Shown here: in pieces, positions 40,921 to 52,327 of the stretch
How positions within the stretch are numbered: the stretch's first letter is position 1
Layout: each line of letters starts with the position of its first letter
Assembly: GCF_963583255.1 (NCBI RefSeq)
Contig: NC_084815.1
Span: forward strand, 19,380,807 to 19,444,806
DNA from: Pyrus communis
Taxonomy: Eukaryota > Streptophyta > Magnoliopsida > Rosales > Rosaceae
Length of the DNA: 64,000 nt
Reading direction: 5' to 3'
Made by a program: the position numbers and the translations under genes
Notes under the pieces: model-generated
What the model saw: the letters and a program-made list of their open reading frames with translations, nothing else
The model's database searches: none
Told to the model about the DNA's origin: nothing

Positions 40921-42059
40921 CCTTCGAAAAGTTGGACTCCTTGATCGGTTCGCCCACCGAAAACAACCCGTTCACATGTAACCTAGACACAGAAACAATT
41001 AAAAATTGAACCTATATTTAAAACAGCATAATGTGATTTTACACTCCAAATATCCAAATGAACTTTTTATTTTTTTAATCAAATGATAATCAAACTTTTA
41101 ATCATAATTATGCCAGCTAGTTCCATTCTCATCCAGCCAGCAAATAAAATAAAATATCTCCTTCTATTATTGTTTAAAAATTATACGAAATGTCAAATGT
41201 TAATAATGGTGCATTGATAATTTTAATACTTAAATATTGTAAAAATGGGGCGGCTGCTAATGTACAATTCGCAGTATTTGGTAGGATTATGAGAGTGTTT
41301 TTAGCACGGGTTGCTTGGACACTCCCGTTTTTTGTTCCTTTTTTTGATTCGTTGATTCTCCTTCCCAATGGTGGCTGTTTGGCGATGGTTGTGCAACTAT
41401 TTTGGTGGAGGAAGTCTCGTTTTCAGATTTAGAGCTTTCGACTTGGGCATTGTTATGGACTCACTTTTGGAGCTTGTTTTTTTATTTTACTTTAGAATTG
41501 GGCAGCACTTTTACTTTAGTATTGTAAATTATCTTCTAACTTGTATCACTTTGTATACTATTATTTTTAATGAAATTAGTTGCTTGAGGGAAAAAAAAAA
41601 TTAACAAAACACTCTTGATACTGTTCACTTTTAACGAAAATAATATTTTTACACTAAAAATCATTCCTGATACTATTCACTTACAACACCTTTTTATTTT
41701 TTTAACTAAAACTCAAAATTTTCAAATTTTTTTTATTAATTTAAAAAAAATATATTGTATCGATGCCCGATGTGGATATTTTTGGGCCGACTTCATGTTC
41801 AAAGCCGAGCCGATTGAAATAGCAAGTGACTTGCTTGTCGGCGTGGGAGGGTCCGGCATGATCATTTGAATGTGCGAGGTTTTGAGGAAGTATCATATAA
41901 AACAAAGGTTACTTTATAACAAAAATGTTACTTTATTATAAATATATAATTTTCTTTACGTGAGTTAAATCGATATATATTCTTCTTCTTCTTCTTTTTT
42001 TAAATGAGGGTGATCGGAAAACCTCAAACAAAACTAATTAATAATAAATTTAGATTGGA
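40921..42059. other. Spacer with a dispersed AT-rich repeat
   Basis: It contains the repeat signature at 41610-41720 (GATACTGTTCACTTTTAACG, GATACTATTCACTTAC) shared with 22600 and 49275. Open frames at 41190-41604 lack protein character. Confidence 0.45.
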
Positions 42060-42545
42060 ACATTCAAGTTGATCTTCACGAACAAAACTAACTAAACAAG
42101 GAGAATTATCAAGTAAAAATCGCTTAAATCTAAATTAAGAATATAGTTCACTAATCTATCCACAAAATTCTTTTTCTGTAGACAAGTTAAAGATCGCATT
42201 GCCAAGATCTTAAAAGCAACTCACGACAAGCCAAAACAAGAGGACCCAAAAGATAATTATTGCCAGCAGCTTACAACATCAAATGAATTGTGGGTGCATG
42301 GTCTGATTTTACCAATAGTTTATCAATCCATAATCTCCATGCCACCCCATAGCTAAGCAATGAGAATCTCATATGTACCCAAATTGGCGCAAAATTCAAA
42401 AATCCATTTACCATCATAATCTCTTAAAACATCACATGCTCCACTAGAATTATTATTTCCCTGTTTGCAACCATCAACGTTAAGCTTAAACCAATATGAA
42501 GGAGGAGCTTCCCAATGGAGCAAATATTCAATCTTATTGGTTTAG
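42060..42545 (-). pseudogene. Relic of a LINE RNase H domain
   Basis: In the minus sense from about 42530 it reads WEAPPSYWFKLNVDG, then GACDVLRDYDGKWIFEFC, a stop where AELWG would be expected, then LLVKSDH and PLVLACRELLLRSW. This is the order of the RNase H-like domain at the 3' end of plant non-LTR retrotransposons. In-frame stops show it is dead. It is the only LINE relic I could recognise. Confidence 0.65.
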
Positions 42546-43065
42546 AGTTTAGGGTTTAAGTTCCTAAACCTTCGATTATTTATTAAGAATTCATATATTT
42601 TATCTGCAGACTCAATATCCTCTTTCAACTAAAGTGAAACAAATACAATTAAACAAAAGACTAATCGATTATTCAAATGTTTAATTAACTGGTTCAAAAC
42701 TTGGTTATGAAACTAAGAGTTATGATCAACATTCTACTATTTGCTTAATTGTTATCTACAACTTCTTGTTTTTGGTGTTTCGTTCTTAGTTTTTTCAAAA
42801 CTTTCATACTCAAATGGTTATTATGACAAAATGTTCCATGTTCAATTATCTTTTTTTCTATATCGATTTCATCAAGATAAAAAAAGTAAAAGCCAAAAAA
42901 TTTCAAATTCTTTCTTACTTTCTTTTTTTTCCGTATGTGTAAGCTACATCAAGTTCTTTCAAGAACACAAAAATTAAAAATTAAAACTTAAATCCCTCAT
43001 TTAATCAAAATTAAGGTTCTTTCTTCCAATTCAAATCTAATTATTCATCTTTGTTGAAAATTGCC
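42546..43065. other. AT-rich spacer
   Basis: No gene or recognised repeat. Confidence 0.5.
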
Positions 43066-43234
43066 GCTTAGTACTACAGTCTAATGATATTCATCTTTAT
43101 TTGTAAGTGAAAGGTCTTATATTTGATTATTGCCAAATGCGATTTTGAACTACATTATTGCTAGCTCATTGTGAGATTAAACATACCCCCTATTCCTTCG
43201 TGTAGATAATATCTTTTGTAAAAAAAAAAAAAAA
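43066..43234 (+). repeat. SINE copy
   Basis: It reads CTTAGTACTACAGTCTAATG, GTAAGTGAAAGGTCTTATAT, CACATTATTGCTAGCTCATT-like body (here ACTACATTATTGCTAGC), then GTAGATAATATCTTTTGTA and poly-A. MITE A copy 2 is inserted at its poly-A tail. Confidence 0.75.
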
Positions 43235-43353
43235 GAGAAGTGTTATTGGCACTTCAAAAATCTCATTCTACATTCATCACAAATGTATTTTTCTTTTCAA
43301 ATTTAGAAAATTTGGAGTGTAGAAGAGATTTTTTGAGTGCCAATAACAATTCC
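43235..43353. mobile_element. Palindromic MITE family A, copy 2
   Basis: It runs from GAGAAGTGTTATTGGCACTT to GAGTGCCAATAACAATTCC. A-rich DNA on both sides fits an insertion into a SINE poly-A tail. Confidence 0.7.
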
Positions 43354-43406
43354 CAAAAAAAAAAAAAAACTTGTTGAAAAGGTTTATATGGTACAATATA
43401 AATAGG

Positions 43407-43525
43407 GAATTGTTATTAATATTTCAAAAATCTAATTTTACACTCCAAACTTTCTATATTTAGAAAGAAAAATACATTGACGAAGAGTGTAAAATGAGAT
43501 TTTTTAAATGTTAATAACACTTCTC
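43407..43525. mobile_element. Palindromic MITE family A, copy 3
   Basis: It runs from GGGAATTGTTATTAATATTT to AATGTTAATAACACTTCTC and is flanked by a perfect 8-bp duplication TATAAATA on both sides. Confidence 0.8.
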
Positions 43526-44072
43526 TATAAATAAATAAAAGAATCAAAGTCACCATCATTGACGAATTTGGTAATCAAAATCTCAACTTCCCAAGATTAA
43601 GATTTTCAGAATATCAAGGTGTCACGTCCTTTAACCAGAGTTGGCAAGTACACATCACAATTCGCAGATAATTTGGCCAACCTATCCGACTTGTGTGCCA
43701 CATAATCGTTGTCAGATGATGCAATTAATAATCACTTAAAAATATTATTTGTAATTGCCACAAAAAAAATGAAGTTATTTTTCGATTATCATACCACATG
43801 ACTTGAAATTCTTTTAAACTTTTATTATGCATTACGAAAATAAAAACTCACGAACTTTTTCTTTATCTATATTTCGCAAATAATCTCCTTATATCAATGA
43901 CAAGAAGATTTATTTTCCTTACACAATTGAATACGCATGTGGCTTGTACCTTAATTAATTAAGAACATTCACTTATATGCACCTAAAGTCTCATGTTCGA
44001 ATCTCACTCCATATTGTTTAAATGAATTTAATGTAGATAAAATGTTTGCCATGATAAAATTTGAATATCACT
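43526..44072. other. AT-rich spacer
   Basis: No gene or repeat recognised. Confidence 0.5.
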
Positions 44073-44530
44073 TGACTGTACGTTGAATGCGTAAGTGGCG
44101 TCCTGTTTGTACATAACCCATTTATGGGACGGTTGTTATTTTCTTACCTTCATATGCGGAATCTTTGTACTATCTCCTTTTGGATTTTGTTATAAAATTC
44201 CAATTGACCAAATAAAAAAAAAAACTTGACTATATGTTAAATGCATAAGTGGAGTCCCATTTATACTTAAATCATTAATGGAACGGTTGTTATTTTCTCA
44301 CCTTCATATAAGAAGTCTACGTACCACGTACTACGTGCTTTTGAACTTTGTTATAAAACTCATCATTGATCCAAAAGAAACTTGATTATGCGTTGAATGC
44401 ATAAGCAAAGTCCCGTTTGTACTTACCGAATTTATGAGGTGGTTGTTATTTCCTTACTTTCATATGCGAAGCCCTTGTACTATGCCTTTTTTGACTTTGT
44501 TATAAAAATTCCCATTAACAAAAAAAAATT
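44073..44530. repeat. Three-unit tandem repeat, about 150-158 bp each
   Basis: Units start near 44073, 44223 and 44381. Each has ACTTGA-TATG-GTTGAATGC at its start, a central GGTTGTTATTTTCTTACCTTCATATG-like block (ACGGTTGTTATTTTCT), and a TTTGTTATAAAA end. Divergence among units shows the array is old. Confidence 0.8.
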
Positions 44531-46045
44531 GACTAAACTTAATTTTATATTGTACAAGGAAATATTGTATAATAAAAGAATGACAAAAGAAGTAAAAATA
44601 AAGTGGGAGAATGGAGCAAAAATGATTTTGTAACGTTCCACATTTATTTTAAAATCTTTTTAAAATACTATTATTCTTAATTTCTTCCCCGAACATCCAA
44701 TAGGCGATAGCTCCAACAACCAAAATTAATTAATTAACTAGGTGTCAACGGATGACACGTGGATAACATCTTAACAAGCAGCCACAAATCCAAGATGGAG
44801 TTGGATGGGTCCCGCAGTGGGGGACACATGCTGAATGGTCCATGTGAAAATAATGTACACCAAAATCCATATCCGCACAAATCGAACAATAAAAGGACGA
44901 CAATCACCATCAGGATTGCTCAGTGATTAGAACGAATTTCAGGATCCTTTTTCAAGTAGTATATTTTGGATTAAATGCCTTTGTGAGTTTTTTTTTATCT
45001 TTAAAAAAGTAAATTGTCGTGATCAAGCCATCAGCTAATCATTTTTCTTCTTCTTCTTCTTCTTCTTCTTTTTTCTTTTTCTTTTTTAACAAATAATATT
45101 ATCTACGCTAAGACGGAGAAGGTATTATGAAGCTAGTAATAATGTGGTTTAAATTCGCCTTTACCGATATTCATTTCCCAAGCCTAGAGTTACCAAACAT
45201 GGGTGAGACAACTTTTTCATTCCCCAACTCTCTTTCCCGCATACGAAACGCAACCTTAGAATGTAAAAGAAACACAATGGAATGCTTACTTATTTGGTAC
45301 GAAGATGATGAGGAAGGTGCATGGGTACGAGGGCCGTATGAGATTTACAACTCTCTTATCTTCATTTTTCAGGTATGTCATACTCGAAACCAATGGAATT
45401 GACATACTTTTTCTTTTATTTGATTGACATACTTTTTTGTTTTAAAAAAATATCATCGATGAATTTAATTTAAACAAGTTTATAGCGTTAGCATCGAACA
45501 TTTCACATTAACTTAATTGTTAACTAATCTTGTGTCAAGTAATGTTAAATTTTAATCTGTTAATCTCGTATTCATTGTGTCATGTTGAAAACCACCGCCC
45601 TGTTTGATAGAAGCTACTAACGAAAAAGAGGAGTAATTCTTTTATTAATTATCCTTTAGGGTTAAAAATTCGTGCTTGATTATTAACTTATGATCTAATT
45701 TGAACTTGTACAAATGGTTAGGCAGAATTTGGGCAATTCGGGTTCGATTTTAAAGGCCAATCAAAGAGTTGGCTTGAAAATCTAATCGAATTTGTTAATT
45801 AATTAATTTACAGCTCATTGTTTTATAAAGTAAATTAAAAATAATCGGTTTTGCAGCTTCTGACAAGTTTCCGGCAAACGGAGAAACTAGAAGTAAAACG
45901 GTTAAAGACCAAAGGTTCACGTGGTATGGGTGGCTTCGTGAAAGTGACACCCTAATCGGTATTATTTACGGCAACCAAAGCAAAACTAAAAAACATCGTA
46001 ATAAATTAATAATAATAAATAAAAATTGATAATACATCCACCATT
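44531..46045. other. AT-rich spacer with a SINE relic
   Basis: A minus-strand SINE relic is visible at about 45084-45172 (AACAAATAATATTATCTACG, TAGTAATAATGTGGTTTAAA). The open frame at 45127-45402 overlaps this relic and is not a gene. Confidence 0.5.
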
Positions 46046-46203
46046 TTTACTATAGATACTGTTCTTCACTAGTAAGTGAGAGGTCTTATATTTGATTCTT
46101 GTCAAAAGCGAATTTGAACCACATTATTGCTAGCCCATTGTGAAGCTAAACCTAAACCCATCCATTTCCCTTAGTGTACATAATATCGTTTATTAAAAAA
46201 AAA
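46046..46203 (+). repeat. SINE copy
   Basis: It reads CTAGTAAGTGAGAGGTCTTA, then AACCACATTATTGCTAGCCC, then TAATATCGTTTATT and poly-A. Confidence 0.7.
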
Positions 46204-46471
46204 TGTGTTTATTAAATTGGAATCAGAGGGAAGAGGAACCTGGATAAACATGATTATGTTTCCACCTAGTCCAACACGACCAGACCTACCCCTTCCGAAT
46301 TTTGATTCCGTCAAATTTCATGGCTACACTACTTTTCGTTTTGCTTGAGTTGGTAAATGAAGGAATAATTACGAATGGGAATGACTCTCATTCCACTCAT
46401 TCCTTTTCTGCATATGTAAACACGCACTAAAGATCATCTTTAGAAATCTCAATTATTTTGGAGACTGCTTT

Positions 46472-47023
46472 TGTTACATCTCACATTGTCTAAAGGAGTG
46501 GATCCTCTAAACCTTATATGTATATTCCTATGTCTACCTAGCACGAAACCTTTTGGGAGCTCACTGGCTTCGGGTTCCATTGGAACTCCGAAGTTAAGCG
46601 AGTTCGCGCGAGAGCAATCCCAGGATGGGTGACCCATTGGGAAGTTCTCGTGTGAGTTTCCAGAAACAAAATCGTAAGGACGTGGTTGGGGCCCAAAACA
46701 GACAATATCGTGCTGCGGTGGAGTCGAGCTTGTGATGTGGTGAGGCCCCGGGCTGGGATGTGACAATTTGGTATCAGAGTCAATCCCTGGTCGAATGTAT
46801 GCCGACGAGGACATCGGGCCCCTAACTTCGAGTTCCATCGGAACTCCGAAGTTAAGCGAGTTCGCTTGAGAGCAATCTCAACATGGGTGATCCACTTGGA
46901 AGTTCTCGTGTGAGTTCCTATAAACAAAACTGCGAGGGCGTGGTCGAGGCCCAAAGCAGATAATATAGTGCTACGGTGAAGTCGAGACCGGAATGTGGTC
47001 GGGGCCCAGGCCTGGATGTGACA
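46472..47023 (+). mobile_element. Cassandra TRIM with truncated 3' LTR
   Basis: The 5' LTR (46472-46765) begins TGTTACATCTCACATTG and ends GGGATGTGACA. It is followed by the primer-binding site TGGTATCAGAGT (46769-46780, complementary to the 3' end of initiator tRNA-Met) and a short non-coding core. The second LTR (about 46827-47023) lacks its first part, so the polypurine tract and LTR start are deleted. Both LTRs carry the 5S-like block GAACTCCGAAGTTAAGCGAG. Confidence 0.85.
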
Positions 47024-49452
47024 GTTTTGCCTCCAAATATATCAAACAAATCGACGATTATAGTTATAAGTAGTATCCTCATAATAAACCGAGAATAAGT
47101 TCATATGAAACAATATCTGAATCGAATGTATTTAAAATGATCTTTAGAGATAATAAAGACAGTAAACTATTTAGATTATAACGTATGTACGGTCTAATTC
47201 ACAATGTCGCGTTACTCATGAAAAATGAGAGAAGTATTCTCCGTAGAAAAGTCAGGAAATAAAAGCAAAAAAGAGAATAATAGAGGAACACGTGGCAGGC
47301 CAAAGCTGTTTCTTGTACGTACCAACAAAGTCATAGGATAATTAAGCATGGGCTTCCATACTCGAGGCTACTTATTTCTTCTCTTTTGTTTTAGGACCAC
47401 GCAACTGCTTGTGGCTATTTTGTGTGGCTACAGTTCACAAAATGTGAAAATCCACAAGTGCTTTTGAATTTTGGATGCTTTTCTGCAAAAGCACTTAAAA
47501 TCTTTGGAGTGAACATTTGATTACGTGATGTAGATAGATAGGTCTTTGGAGAAAAACAATTCGGGGATGTTTTGACTATTTTGCACGTTCATGACTCTCT
47601 CCCTTTGAATAATGCATTTGCTTTCATTTTTCTTAATTAAATTGATGAATGGTCATTCTTGTGCATATGTCACATTGCCAAAGACAATTTAATTTGTCCA
47701 ATTTGAATGAAATAATTGATGTATACATGTTTTTTTGTGAAGAAAAACAAAAACAAAAATCTTAAACAGGATACTTCGAATACAATGACCGATGTAAGGG
47801 GATGACCAGTCCCGAATATGTTTTTTTGATTGACTGGTATCTGATATTGGGCATTACGAGACCCCGTTTAAGAAGCGGCGCTCAAGGAAATCTCACTACA
47901 ATTGACATATAGCCCTAAGCTAAGTCAGGGGCGCTTCTAATTTATTTGTTTGCTCATAGATTGCACGATTATTTGCTATTCAAAAATATCTTTCAAGATT
48001 AAGCAATAAGTGAATTTGAATTTCACTGTGATTGCTCAATTTAGAACTTATTATCAAGCCAACTACTTAGCGTTATCGACTTTGAATTTTCTTATCAATA
48101 TATCTTTTTCAATGCGATACTCTAACATATTCAAATTTATAAGAAGGGAATCTAAATTCGGGAGCAAGATGAAAGATACGTGTCATTGTCAACTGACCCA
48201 CATGCATTGCAATTTCATACGGTACCTCATGTAAGTTGTAACACTTTAAACCTCGGTCACATGACTAATTATTGCTAGACATATATTGTATAAAAAGACG
48301 AAGAAAAATTTTCTTGAAATAATTAGGAAGGACATGTTCGAGAAAAAGTGGAACCATATAAATAAATTTTGATGAAGAGGTAGGGTTTAGGATTATTCAA
48401 TGTGACCAGAAATTCATTACTTAGACAAATGGCATCCAAAGATAGGAGAAGATAAAACTAACAATAATAGATAAATTTTTATGATGCAGATAAATAGTTA
48501 TTGCGACGATGTATACATGTCAATAAAATTCTCAACTAACAAGTACGACTAACATCTTTTACACATTTGTATGAAACAACATATTCATCGATACTACTAC
48601 AACACGACGTTCTGATCTAATAATACATTATCATATACAATTCCTTGCCATACAAAAATATGTTCTTAAAATTGAATGTTACGGTAACAGTAAATCCGTC
48701 GTGCATTGCACAGGGAGTCTTGAAGAGCAAGAAGGAGGAGTAAATTCCACACGCGTGCATTTATATTACTGTTCATTTATGGGTTTCTGCGGCCCGAGTT
48801 ATTATTAGTGAATCCGATTCCTAAAGGAATCCTGAGCCTGAGATTGCGATTAATGATTGTTATTGCATTGCAGCGCAAAATACGTCCACCAATCAGCCAT
48901 CAATAAAATTAAAGATAATTAAATAATTATATTTATTATTTATTCTTCTTCTGCAAAAGTAAATATGTGTATACTTTGCAGGTTTCCAGAATCCAGATGA
49001 AGAAACTATACATTAAAAAGGCGCGTGCTTCTGCTGCAAGAGACACAGATGGGACAACTGGAACCACAAAAGCACCCTTTTATTTTTATATAATTTAATT
49101 TAATTTTTTGATTTTGATTTAATTTAATTTTTTGATTTTGATTTAATTTAATTTTTTACTTGGCCACCAAGGACGAAGGTTTCAAGAATTCCTGGCCGAT
49201 AACTGACTACTTTTTTGTTTCGAAAATATCTCTGGTCCTTTTTTATCATATAATTAACAGAAGCTTAACGAAAAATTTTCGGTACTGTTTATTTTATCGA
49301 AAAACTTTTGATATTGTTTATTTTAACAAAAAATCATATTTTTACACTAAAAAATTAATCATGATATTATTCACTCTACCATTTATTTTACTTTTATCAT
49401 TAAAATTTAAAAATTTTATATTATTTTCATTAATTTTCTTTAAAATTAAATC
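47024..49452. other. Spacer with small tandem and dispersed repeats
   Basis: Near 49090-49160 three tandem units of TTTAATTTAATTTTTTGATT occur. At 49275-49410 lies another copy of the GATACTATTCACT dispersed repeat. I see no gene. Confidence 0.5.
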
Positions 49453-50068
49453 TGTGACATCCCACATCGCCCTGGGGAGTGATCGTTAAATGTATATTCC
49501 TATCTCTACCCAGCACGAGGCTTTTTGGGAGCTTACTGGCTCCGGGTTCCGTAGGAACTCCGAAGTTAAGCGAGAAGGGGATTAGAGCAATCCCATGATG
49601 GGTGACCCACTAGGAAGTTGCTCGTGAGTTCCCAAAAACAAACCGTGAGGGAATTGTAAGCCCAAAGCGGACAATATCGTGCTACGGTGGTGGATGGGGC
49701 CCGGGATGTGGTGGACCCTGGGCCGGGATGTGACAATTTGGTATCAGAGCCTAACTCTGGCCGCGTGTGTGCCGACGAGGACGTCGGGCCCCTAAGGGGG
49801 GTGGATTGTGACATCCCACATTGCCCAGGGGAGTGATCCTTAAATGTATATTCTCATCTCTACCTAGCACGAGGCCTTTTGGGAGCTCACTGGCTTCGGG
49901 TTTCGTAGGAACTCCGAAGTTAAGCGAGAAGGGGGCTAGAGCAATCCCATGATGGGTGACCCATTGGGAAGTTGCTCGTGAGTGCCCAAAAACAAAACCG
50001 TGAGGGAATGGTAAGCCCAAAATGGACAATATCGTGCTACGGTGGTGGAGCGGGCCCGGGATGTGACA
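49453..50068 (+). mobile_element. Complete Cassandra TRIM retrotransposon
   Basis: Two LTRs (49453-49735 and 49807-50068) flank a 71-bp core. The core has the primer-binding site TGGTATCAGAGC (49739-49750, initiator tRNA-Met) and the polypurine tract AAGGGGGGTGGAT (up to 49806). The element has a perfect 5-bp duplication AAATC (49448-49452 and 50069-50073). Each LTR holds the 5S rRNA-derived block (GAACTCCGAAGTTAAGCGAG, then GATGGGTGACCCA and GGAAGTTGCTCGTGAG), the known mark of Cassandra. It encodes nothing and would depend on other elements. Confidence 0.95.
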
Positions 50069-50073
50069 AAATC

Positions 50074-52327
50074 CTTGAACCTGACAAAAAAAAGTAACCC
50101 AATTTCATCACCCTTCTTCAACAACTACAAAAACTTTGCATCTTATAACATGAAACAACATTAGCATCACTACTGGAACGTTCTGATTTAATAATATAAG
50201 TAATGTATACGTTTTTCTCCGTATTTTATTACATTATTAAATTGAAACATCATGTAACAGCTAACTCGTTTTATATAAATTGCACTCTGAAAATTAAAAC
50301 AAGTCTAAAATATAAACACAAGGTTAAAATCTTTCCCCTTTCATACTATTCATTCAACTAACCAACTCTTATGATTTTGATCCAAGAGATTTACTTTTGC
50401 GTACAAGAAATGTATATATAACGTTTCTTACGGTAATTGTTCTTGTGAGTCGCAATCGTCACTTAGAACAAATATTGTAAATTTGTAAGTAGATGGCGTG
50501 CCCACCCTTTTGTAGGCAACAACCTTTCCTGGTAGTTAGCCTAAGTATGCCTAACTAGGCAATGTCCGTGCCCGAAACAACATTGAAAATCGGTTAAGTG
50601 GGGACATTTGCATATGATTAATAGTCACATTAAATAAAATTCCCTTTATTTGGAAAAAAACAAGAAGATAAAAGATAAAATTCTCTTTGGACCATCTCCA
50701 ACCCTCGGAGATAAAAGCTTAAAAATTTAAGCCATCAATTTTAAGCCATAAGTCAGAAACTGTCTTTCTTTTTTCCAACCCTTATGACTTAATATTTTAG
50801 CCTGTAATAATTAAATAATGATTTTAGCCTAATTTTTTGTTTTCAGTAACTTTTTTTTTTAAAAGTAAAATTTATGTAGATTATCTTAAATTTATTTTTA
50901 TGAACATTTTAATCTAAAAATATTTAAATTCTAATAAGTAATTAAAAATCATACAAATACATAAATATTTATAAAGTTTTAAGTTAAAATTGATTTAAAT
51001 AATTTTCTTAAATTATTTTAGGCGTTAGATTTAATTTTGGGCTGTCAAATCTTTTTTTTTTTTACTATTAAATTTGATCTCATTTTATCATCGCCTTTAG
51101 ATTATAAGAAAAAAAAAAACGTTTGAAATTGGCCACGCCCCATTTCCAGTCGACACGCATAAACACTAATATTGGCTTAAATCTTAGGGAGAATCTAGCC
51201 TAAAGATATATTTTCTCCCCACGACTTATTTTAGCCATGCTTAAAGATGGTTTGGGGTGGGATGGGTGTTAAAGCTTATATTTTAAGCTTTATCCAATGG
51301 GTTGAAAATGGTCTTAGTGGGTGGAATGATTTGTTTTCCATTAGGCCAGTGGAAAAGTACCCAAATTCAGATTGGGCTGTCCCACTATAAGCCAAACTTG
51401 GGCCAAGTCTGGGTCATACCAAGGGTCAACTAATGACTCATTTGGGAGTGTTTATGTAGAAATGATTTTACCAAATTAGGAGCAAAAGTGCTTTTATTAC
51501 AAATATGGTAAAAATAGAAAATTTGAAAATCAAAGTGTTTCCTAAAAATTATTTGAAAGCACCAGATATGTGCTTTTCGAGAAAGTCTCTCTATGACTTA
51601 TAAGCACTTTTTAAGTTTTTCTCCCAATGCAGCCCGAAATGTTCTCACCAACACTTATTGAGATTCCATAAGCAATCTTAAACAAGTCATTGATTATCAT
51701 TTAAGGCGTTTTAATCTTTTATTAGAAATATGTTAAAAAGAATTTATTAAAAGTTCAAATGTTTCTTGAAAATCACTTTAAAATGCTTTCTAAAGAATCA
51801 CTAGCTATGTGCTTCTTTAGAAAGTTCTGCTATGACATACGCAATTCCAAGTTTTTTCTGTCAAATACAGTCTAAAACGCTTTTTGCCCTTTCCAGAAGC
51901 CAGTCTCAAACAAGCCCTCGACTATCATGTAAAGCGTTTTTAAAATTTGCTTAACACTCCATATTCCGAAAGCGATTTTCGTTCTCGCATAAATCACTCC
52001 AGAACGGGCCCTACATTGAACATGGATAATGTGATCGCAATCCTAACCCACCTATCGCAATTCGTCACCACAAAGTTGAACAATAGAGAGAGATACATTA
52101 AACAGCAATGCACACAAGATAATCTGAAATGGCTTTAGCTGTTCATACGTATTTACTCAGGATTCTTGAGAAAGTCACATGATGAAGAAGTTGGAGGCTA
52201 CTAAAAGGTCAAACAAGTCGCAGCTTTTCCTACATAGACATCAAACTTTGGACAAGAAGGATTGATCTCTCTATCCGATTTTCGGGTGTGCATTAGTAAA
52301 TCATGTTAAGGCAGAGACATACCAAAG
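50074..52327. other. Spacer, possible large non-autonomous element
   Basis: From about 50692 to 51315 the sequence begins GACCATCTCCAACCC and ends GGGTTGAAAATGGTC, which are imperfect complements, so it may be a non-autonomous DNA element of about 620 bp. From 51480 to 51950 two diverged copies of a repeat with CTAGCTATGTGCTTCTTTAG-type sequence occur. No gene was seen; the last part is probably MHF1 3' UTR. Confidence 0.4.

Noticed and set aside
45127..45402. 91-codon plus-strand ORF
   Set aside because: Its 5' part is antisense to a SINE relic and the rest has no conserved character.
49519..49635. A 5S rRNA gene
   Set aside because: The 5S-like block lies inside a TGT..ACA LTR with other Cassandra features, and it is diverged from a functional 5S gene.
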